Source: Verrucomicrobia bacterium UBA6015 (GTDB lineage: Bacteria; Verrucomicrobiota; Kiritimatiellia; UBA8416). From it: a stretch of 6,425 bases of DNA. The notes under the pieces are model-generated. The model had not been told where the DNA came from and made no database searches. It worked only from the letters and a program-made list of their open reading frames with translations. The position numbers were made by a program, and so were the translations under genes. How positions within the stretch are numbered: position 1 is the stretch's first letter; each line of letters begins with the position of its first letter. Below, one piece after another: positions 1 through 4,962 of this stretch. The DNA lies in the NCBI GenBank assembly GCA_002428045.1, contig DIZZ01000278.1:1-6425 (forward strand), in the 5' to 3' direction.

Positions 1-257
1 GTTGGGCAGCAGGCTAAGCATAACGCAGAGACGGCTACGCAGGCTAATCAACTGGCGTTGATGGCCAAGGTAGCGGCGGAGACCGGATCACAACGGATGG
101 ATGCACTGAACCACTCGATGGCGGCGATTACCGAGTCGAGCGGTCAGATTGCCAAGATCATCAAGACGATTGATGACATTGCCTTCCAGACCAATATTCT
201 GGCCTTGAACGCCGCCGTGGAGGCGGCCCGCGCCGGGCGTCATGGCAAGGGTTTTGC
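1..257 (+). repeat. Left copy of duplicated MCP signalling-domain sequence
   Basis: This segment aligns without gaps to 6169-6425 in the same orientation. I count about 47 differing bases, mostly at third codon positions, and about 10 differing residues in 85. This indicates paralogous genes under protein-level constraint, not a mobile element. The true repeat very likely extends beyond both window edges. Confidence 0.85.
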
Positions 258-1161
258 CGTGGTAGCCGAGGAAGTGCGCAGTCTGGCCGCCCGCAGTGCC
301 AAGGCGGCCAGGGAAACCGCAGACTTGATCGAAGGCTCCAAAGGTCGCGTGGATGAAGGTAACCGCATCGCCAAGGAAACGGCCACGGCATTGAGCGAGA
401 TAGTCGGTGGAATCATCAAGGTCGGCGATCTGGTGGGTGAGATGGCGGCGGCATCGAATGAGCAGGCGCAGGGCATCGCGCAGATCAGTCAGGGCCTTGG
501 TCAGATCGACCAGGTGACGCAGCAGAACACGGCGACGGCGGAAGAAACCGCTGCTGCCGCCGAGGAACTCTCCGGACAGGCCGATGAACTGCGCGGGCTG
601 GTCGGGCAGTTCACGCTGAAGGGGCAGACTACAGACCGCAGACTGCAGACTGCAGACTGCAGACCGCAGACTCGGGGCCAGGAAGGTGCCGGGCGTCGGG
701 CGTTGGGCGTCGGGCGTCCTGCCGCTGGCGAACGCAAGGCATTGCCCGAGCGGGCGGGGGGCGCTGGATCGCTGATTGAATGGTCAGATGCCCTGTCGGT
801 CGGAAATGCTAAGCTCGACTCCCAGCACAAGACGCTGGTTGGACTGGTCAACCGCTTGTACAGCGGGTTGCAGTCGGGTAAGGCCAATACCGATGTACTT
901 GCGATTCTCGATGAGCTGGTCGGATATACGGTCAACCACTTCGCGGACGAGGAGAGCATGATGCGTCTCTATAAATACCCGGGGCTGGATGATCAGATCG
1001 CCATGCACCGGGATCTGGCCCGGCAGGCGGTGGAATTGCAGAAGGGTGCCCATGCTGGACAGCCGCTAGGAACCAAGGTCTTCCAGTTCCTTAAAGGCTG
1101 GCTGGTTAACCATATCCAGAACGAGGACATGAAATACAGCGACTATATGCCGTCCCACTAG
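1..1161 (+). CDS. Methyl-accepting chemotaxis protein with C-terminal hemerythrin domain (5' end outside window)
   Basis: The frame is open from base 1 to the TAG at 1159-1161 (386 codons seen), so the N-terminal sensor and membrane part lies upstream of the window. Residues 1 to about 205 are an MCP cytoplasmic signalling domain. The conserved hairpin tip (IDDIAFQTNILALNAAVEAA) begins near base 169 and is followed by GKGFAVVAEEVRSLA. Methylation-type sites occur around AASNEQAQG and TATAEETAAA. A low-complexity linker (about 206-257) made of 7-nt repeats follows. Residues 258-386 are a hemerythrin domain: His at 826-828, HxxxE at 937-951, His at 1006-1008 and HxxxxD at 1111-1128. The expected His at 994-996 is Gln. 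Known relatives are MCP-hemerythrin fusions such as DcrH of Desulfovibrio, where the di-iron site binds oxygen. Inferred role: oxygen or redox taxis through CheA/CheW encoded elsewhere. The signalling segment is closely similar to that of the MCP starting at 4963. The 3' end overlaps the convergent kinase gene by 56 bp. Confidence 0.93.
   Translation, partial: VGQQAKHNAETATQANQLALMAKVAAETGSQRMDALNHSMAAITESSGQIAKIIKTIDDIAFQTNILALNAAVEAARAGRHGKGFAVVAEEVRSLAARSAKAARETADLIEGSKGRVDEGNRIAKETATALSEIVGGIIKVGDLVGEMAAASNEQAQGIAQISQGLGQIDQVTQQNTATAEETAAAAEELSGQADELRGLVGQFTLKGQTTDRRLQTADCRPQTRGQEGAGRRALGVGRPAAGERKALPERAGGAGSLIEWSDALSVGNAKLDSQHKTLVGLVNRLYSGLQSGKANTDVLAILDELVGYTVNHFADEESMMRLYKYPGLDDQIAMHRDLARQAVELQKGAHAGQPLGTKVFQFLKGWLVNHIQNEDMKYSDYMPSH
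624..672 (+). repeat. Heptanucleotide tandem array, seven units of GCAGACY
   Basis: Seven contiguous 7-nt units fill 624-672: gcagact, acagacc, gcagact three times, gcagacc, gcagact. The central run of three (638-658) is perfect. The array is translated as an Arg/Gln/Thr/Asp-rich linker between the MCP and hemerythrin domains. Seven is not a multiple of three, so losing or gaining one unit shifts the frame. I infer it is a slippage-prone or mobile short repeat, comparable in form to the heptanucleotide STRR repeats known from cyanobacteria. No relationship to those is claimed. Confidence 0.9.
690..717 (+). repeat. Second heptanucleotide tandem array, four units of YGGGCGT
   Basis: Four contiguous 7-nt units fill 690-717: cgggcgt, cgggcgt, tgggcgt, cgggcgt. 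The period matches that of the array 17 bp upstream, but the unit is unrelated. It encodes an Arg/Ala/Gly/Val-rich part of the same interdomain linker. Two different repeats of the same 7-nt period side by side suggest the linker grew by repeat expansion. Confidence 0.85.
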
Positions 1162-4100
1162 GGGCGGCAGGTGACGTATCCAGTACCTGCCGCAACGTGC
1201 GCGCGAGTTTGTTGCGGTTGAATGGTTTCGAGATGAACTGCACGCCCTCGTCCAGTACGCCGCGTTGGGCAATCACGTCGGCTGTGTAGCCGGACATGAA
1301 GAGCACCTTGATCTCCGGCTTGATCGTGCTGACGCGTTGCGCGAGTATCCGCCCATCCATTCCCGGCATGATCACGTCTGTCAGCAATATCTGGATGTCA
1401 CCGGGATGTTGGTCTACCTTTTTCAAGGCTTCCTCCGGAGTGTCCGCCATCAGGACGTTGTAGCCAAGGGATTCAAGAATGCGGCAACAGAGTACGCTCA
1501 GCGATTTCTCGTCCTCCACCAACAGAACGGTCTCCCCCTGACCTCTAGGCGCTTCCGCTTTGTCGGTGACGGTTGTCTCCATTGTCGCCACGTTCTCTGC
1601 GGTGATCTCGGGCAGATAGATCTTGAACGTCGTGCCCTTGCCACGTTCGCTATAGACGTTGATGAAACCATTATTCTGCTTGGCGATGCCGTACACCGTG
1701 GCCAGCCCCAGTCCGGTACCCTTCCCGACGCCCTTTGTGGTGAAGAACGGCTCGAATATCTGCGCCAGCATCTCCCTATCCATGCCGCAACCATCGTCGC
1801 TGACTGTCAGGTAGACATACACGCCGGGAATGGCTTCCGGATGAATGGCGCAGAATGCTGCATCGACGGTGACGCTTCCGACTTCTAATGCAATTTCGCC
1901 GACACCGTCAATGGCATCCCGCGCGTTGAGACACAGGTTGACTAGGATCTGGTCAACCTGCGACGGATCGAGCTTCACCAGTCGCAGTCCTGAGCAGGGT
2001 TTCCAGGTCAGTCTGATATCCTCGCCAATCAGCCGCTGCAGCAGTTTGAGCATCTCGGCCACGGCGTCGTTTAGATCCAGGACCCTCGGCGCGATGGTCT
2101 GTTTGCGGGCAAAGGCCAAAAGTTGCCGGGTTATCTCGGACGACCGCTTGGCTCCACTGATGATTTCGTCAAGCCACTCCCGGATCGGATGGTCTGGTTG
2201 GATATTCTCCAGGCACAAATCAGTGTAGCCCATGATGCCCATCAGCAGATTATTGAAATCGTGCGCCACGCCGCCCGCCAGGCGGCCCACCGATTCGAGT
2301 TTCTGAGCCTGCTGAAGTTGGGCTTGGAGTTCGCTCTTCGCCGTCTCTGCCCGCTTCCGCTCGGTAATGTCCACGGCAATTCCCAAGAGGTATTTTTTTG
2401 CCCCATCACTCCCCCTGATGCAGACCTTACGAGTATGAAGCCACCGTGGGCCCTTTTTCTGCGTCATCAGCGGTATTTCCGCCACGTCGTCGAGTAGTGG
2501 AATCGTTCCGTCCAGCACTTGCCGTTCCTTGGTCAGAAATTCTGCCGCCACCTCCGGTGAGAAGAAGTCTTTGTCGGTCTTGCCGATCACGTCCTTGCGG
2601 TCATGGCCAAGAAGTTCCTCGCCCGCGCGATTAAAGCGTAAGAAACGGAGGTCGGTTGCGTCCTTGAGGTAGATCATGATCGGAACGTTATCCACTATCG
2701 ATTCGGTGAGGGTCTGTGCTTCCTTCAGCTCTGTCTCTGCTTGTTTGCGCAGCAGGGCTTCACCAATACGAGACGCAATGCCTTCCAGGAGTTCTACCAA
2801 TTCGAGGTTGAAGCGGCCTTTACGCCGGTCAGTGAAGTGGAGTAGACCCACAATCTTGTCTTTGGCCCGAATGGGAATCAGGGCTATGGAGGCATAGCCG
2901 TCATGGATGCACTGGTTGCGTGGATGATGCCTAGGATCCTGATCGCCCGGCAGGTCGAGCAGCTGGAAAGAATCGTTAGTCCAGCAACTACCGCCGCGCG
3001 TGAATAGCGGGCTCGTCGCATCGGTCTTGCCTGAAACGACCAGGCCGCAGGTGCATTCCAGGCATACGCTACCGTTTTTGTCCCGGCATACGCCGCCCTC
3101 CTTATCGCGTTCTATCAGCGTGTTTTCCGTCAGCAGAAACGTCTTGGAAAAGCCGTCCTGAGCGGAATAAGGGAAGTCCTCGCCGTCTTGCAGGCGAAGC
3201 CCTACGGCATCGAACCCGGTACGGGTCTTCAACATGCCGACGATGCGCTGAATGGCATCCGGCAGAGCTCGAGGCTCATTGAGGATGTCCAAGACTTCCA
3301 CGCCCATGGCGCGATAGTCTTCCGCCTGCTTGCGCTCGGTTATATCCTGGAAAGATCCCTGCACATGGATGATGGTGCCATTTTTATCTTTTACGGCTTG
3401 GCCGATCGTCCGTACCCAGACGCGTTTGCCTTTCGAGGTGAGGATTTCCATTTCCTCGTCGTACGGAATGCCCTGTTCCGAGCAGGCCCTGAACACTCGG
3501 GTGATTCTTTCCTGCCATTCGGGAGCATAGAAGCTGATGCTTTCCTGCACTGGCGGAGCGTACCCGCGGGGCATGTCATGAATATCGGCCACCGCATCCG
3601 ACCAAGTGCAGATGTTTGCTACCAGGTCCACGCTCCAACCGCCGAATTTCGCCGTTTCTCCGGCGATCTGCAGCAGCGCATAATTGGATCGCAGAGCGTT
3701 TTCCACCTGTTTGAGTTCACTGATGTCTCGGTGGGTCCCCACAAAGCGTTGGCGCACACCCTCTGGGGTGCGTTCGACGATACTTCCTTTGCCCTGAATC
3801 CATTGCCAGGCTCCTGATTTATTTTTGAACCGGAATTGAACACAGAATCGGTCGATTGTTCCCTGCAAGTGCCGTTCCGCCTCCCCCATGACGTATTCAA
3901 CGTCATCGGGGTGAACCCGCTTCGTAAATTCAGCCAGTTCATGGGGGAATTCATCCACGTCGTAGCCCGCCATTTGATAGTAGCGGGGATCAAAACGCAC
4001 CTTGTTTGTTACTAAATCCCACTCCCACATGCCGTCATTTGCGGCCAGGCATACTTTGGAAAGTCGGTCTTCTTTTTCCTGCAATCGTTTTTCTGCCTGC

Positions 4101-4606
4101 TTGAACTCGGTGATGTTGGTGAAGGCAACGATCACTTGGCTGATCTGGCCGTTCTCGTCGAGTTGAGGATAGGCGCTCCACTGCACCCAGTTGGGCTCGG
4201 CCCGGTCCGGCAGGCAAATGCCGAGGATCCGCCCTGCGAACGACTCCCCCGAGGCAAGCACTCGGTTGACCGGATAGTCCTCAAGCGGTAGCGGCCCACC
4301 GTCTTCGCGCAGGAAGCACCAAGCGGGGTCGGTCCCGGTCTTGCCCTGCATCTGTTCCAACGTCAGTCCTAAGATCCGTAATGCTTCGGGATTGGCGAAC
4401 AGCACGGCGGTGTCGGCGGCGTGGACCACGACGCCGGATGGCAGACGCTCAAAGAGGAGACGGAGATCTTGCTCGCTTTCCCTTCTGGCCGCGTTCTCTT
4501 TTCTCAAGTCATCGAGCAGCTTCAGTGCGTCCGCATAGGCCAGCTCAAGCTCGCGGGTTCTTTCGGCCACCAAATCGGTCAGATCATCATTGTTTTTGCT
4601 ATTCAT
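1106..4606 (-). CDS. Hybrid sensor histidine kinase, PAS-PAS-PAS-GAF-PAS-HisKA-HATPase-REC
   Basis: This is a 1166-residue cytoplasmic multi-sensor kinase. I chose ATG at 4604-4606 because GGAGA lies 7 nt before it; a GTG at 4631-4633 would add 9 residues without a comparable site. Domains by residue: coiled coil 8-50; PAS 48-171, 182-301 (PAS_3-like, HPDD, ending HRDISELK) and 306-429 (ending QDITERK); Cys-rich GAF 431-623; PAS 631-753 (ending VDITERK). The HisKA dimerisation helix has phospho-acceptor His782 in AHDFNNLL. The ATPase domain has N-box Asn894, G1 DDGCG 937-941, EPFFTTK 952-958 and G2 GTGLGL 963-968. The receiver has Glu1031/Asp1032, phospho-acceptor Asp1077, Ser1105 and Lys1127. 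All catalytic residues are present, so it should be active. No hydrophobic membrane segment is seen. The order implies His-to-Asp transfer onto its own receiver; the onward partner is not in the window. About 25 tail residues follow the receiver and overlap the convergent MCP gene. Signals sensed are unknown. Confidence 0.95.
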   Translation of the reverse strand: MNSKNNDDLTDLVAERTRELELAYADALKLLDDLRKENAARRESEQDLRLLFERLPSGVVVHAADTAVLFANPEALRILGLTLEQMQGKTGTDPAWCFLREDGGPLPLEDYPVNRVLASGESFAGRILGICLPDRAEPNWVQWSAYPQLDENGQISQVIVAFTNITEFKQAEKRLQEKEDRLSKVCLAANDGMWEWDLVTNKVRFDPRYYQMAGYDVDEFPHELAEFTKRVHPDDVEYVMGEAERHLQGTIDRFCVQFRFKNKSGAWQWIQGKGSIVERTPEGVRQRFVGTHRDISELKQVENALRSNYALLQIAGETAKFGGWSVDLVANICTWSDAVADIHDMPRGYAPPVQESISFYAPEWQERITRVFRACSEQGIPYDEEMEILTSKGKRVWVRTIGQAVKDKNGTIIHVQGSFQDITERKQAEDYRAMGVEVLDILNEPRALPDAIQRIVGMLKTRTGFDAVGLRLQDGEDFPYSAQDGFSKTFLLTENTLIERDKEGGVCRDKNGSVCLECTCGLVVSGKTDATSPLFTRGGSCWTNDSFQLLDLPGDQDPRHHPRNQCIHDGYASIALIPIRAKDKIVGLLHFTDRRKGRFNLELVELLEGIASRIGEALLRKQAETELKEAQTLTESIVDNVPIMIYLKDATDLRFLRFNRAGEELLGHDRKDVIGKTDKDFFSPEVAAEFLTKERQVLDGTIPLLDDVAEIPLMTQKKGPRWLHTRKVCIRGSDGAKKYLLGIAVDITERKRAETAKSELQAQLQQAQKLESVGRLAGGVAHDFNNLLMGIMGYTDLCLENIQPDHPIREWLDEIISGAKRSSEITRQLLAFARKQTIAPRVLDLNDAVAEMLKLLQRLIGEDIRLTWKPCSGLRLVKLDPSQVDQILVNLCLNARDAIDGVGEIALEVGSVTVDAAFCAIHPEAIPGVYVYLTVSDDGCGMDREMLAQIFEPFFTTKGVGKGTGLGLATVYGIAKQNNGFINVYSERGKGTTFKIYLPEITAENVATMETTVTDKAEAPRGQGETVLLVEDEKSLSVLCCRILESLGYNVLMADTPEEALKKVDQHPGDIQILLTDVIMPGMDGRILAQRVSTIKPEIKVLFMSGYTADVIAQRGVLDEGVQFISKPFNRNKLARTLRQVLDTSPAAPSGTAYSRCISCPRSGYG

Positions 4607-4613
4607 GCCCAAT

Positions 4614-4618
4614 TCTCC
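4614..4618 (-). promoter_or_regulatory. Ribosome binding site deciding the kinase start
   Basis: On the minus strand GGAGA is followed by 7 nt and then ATG (4604-4606). This spacing favours that ATG over the in-frame GTG at 4631-4633 and shortens the protein by 9 residues. Confidence 0.75.
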
Positions 4619-4651
4619 ATCGCCGGAGCGCACACGCCCCCTCGGCTTACA

Positions 4652-4666
4652 GGCGATCTAATCGCC
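4652..4666. promoter_or_regulatory. Perfect 6-bp-arm palindrome upstream of the kinase
   Basis: GGCGAT, a 3-bp spacer (CTA), then ATCGCC forms a perfect inverted repeat 46-60 bp upstream of the kinase ATG. It could be an operator for a dimeric regulator or a small hairpin in the kinase leader. Nothing in the sequence identifies the binding protein, and arms of this size can occur by chance. Confidence 0.35.
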
Positions 4667-4815
4667 CCTGCAAATCACTTTATGATCGGAATACTTTTGT
4701 TCCTGCAATGTTCTGGCGAGGCGCTGTGTTCAGTGTACATTTGGCAGTGCTTTTAGAATAGAGGGTGAGTACAGAGGTGTAAAGCGGTAACTTAGGCAGG
4801 ACAGATCTAAATCCA

Positions 4816-4871
4816 GGGTGTGCATTTCACCTCCGATTAAGAGAGATCCCTACGGAAGTGAAATGCGCCCC
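4816..4871 (+). promoter_or_regulatory. Imperfect long stem-loop in the leader region of the second MCP
   Basis: The arms GCATTTCAC (4822-4830) and GTGAAATGC (4858-4866) are perfectly complementary. Pairing extends outward with a wobble and one bulge (GGG at 4816-4818 against CCC at 4869-4871) and inward after a mismatch (TCCG 4832-4835 with CGGA 4853-4856), leaving a 17-nt apical loop. No T-run follows on either strand, so it is not a standard intrinsic terminator. It lies about 90 bp before the MCP start codon, so it may be a 5'-leader RNA structure or a bipartite protein-binding site. I do not recognise it as a known riboswitch. Confidence 0.5.
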
Positions 4872-4951
4872 GGTGGGACTCCACGACCAAGTTGATGCGG
4901 GAAGAGGCGTTTGAGGCATTTCAGGCATAGGCATAACGGAGAAATGGGGAC

Positions 4952-4957
4952 GGAGGT
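4952..4957 (+). promoter_or_regulatory. Strong ribosome binding site for a GTG start
   Basis: GGAGGT lies 5 nt before the GTG at 4963-4965. The frame has a stop (TGA 4912-4914) upstream and no ATG between that stop and this GTG, so the site fixes the start as GTG. The next in-frame ATG (4999-5001) would cut off the cytoplasmic N-terminus before the first membrane helix and has no comparable site. Confidence 0.85.
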
Positions 4958-4962
4958 GTATC

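Larger units (their letters stand above)
4607..4962. other. Divergent intergenic region between kinase and second MCP
   Basis: These 356 bases separate the minus-strand kinase start from the plus-strand MCP start and should hold both promoters. I see no convincing small gene or RNA gene. Visible structure consists of a 15-bp palindrome at 4652-4666, an imperfect stem-loop at 4816-4871, a small GTGG/CCAC hairpin at 4873-4884 and three copies of GGCAT between 4915 and 4934. No clear sigma70, sigma54 or sigma28 promoter could be picked: TAGAAT at 4754-4759 resembles a -10 box but lacks a good -35 partner. Confidence 0.6.

Noticed and set aside
624..717. CRISPR array
   Set aside because: The repeats are 7 nt, contiguous and without spacers, and they lie within a coding frame.
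1265..1888. Plus-strand open frame of about 207 codons antisense to the kinase
   Set aside because: It lies fully opposite conserved receiver and ATPase-domain sequence, shows no recognisable family or ribosome site, and is a by-product of the GC-rich coding strand.
3188..3817. Plus-strand open frame of about 209 codons antisense to the kinase PAS/GAF region
   Set aside because: It is opposite well-conserved PAS and GAF motifs and has no family resemblance, so it is a shadow frame.
4754..4759. TAGAAT as a -10 promoter box for the MCP
   Set aside because: It matches 5 of 6 bases, but no plausible -35 box lies 16-18 bp upstream (TTGGCA at 4741 is only 7 bp away) and there is no extended -10.
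4782..4808. TAAA-N15-GGACAGAT as a sigma28-type flagellar/chemotaxis promoter
   Set aside because: The -35 half fits, but the -10 half matches only about 3 of 8 positions of GCCGATAA.
4816..4871. Intrinsic terminator or GEMM (c-di-GMP) riboswitch
   Set aside because: There is no T-run on either strand after the hairpin, and the conserved GEMM core sequences are absent.
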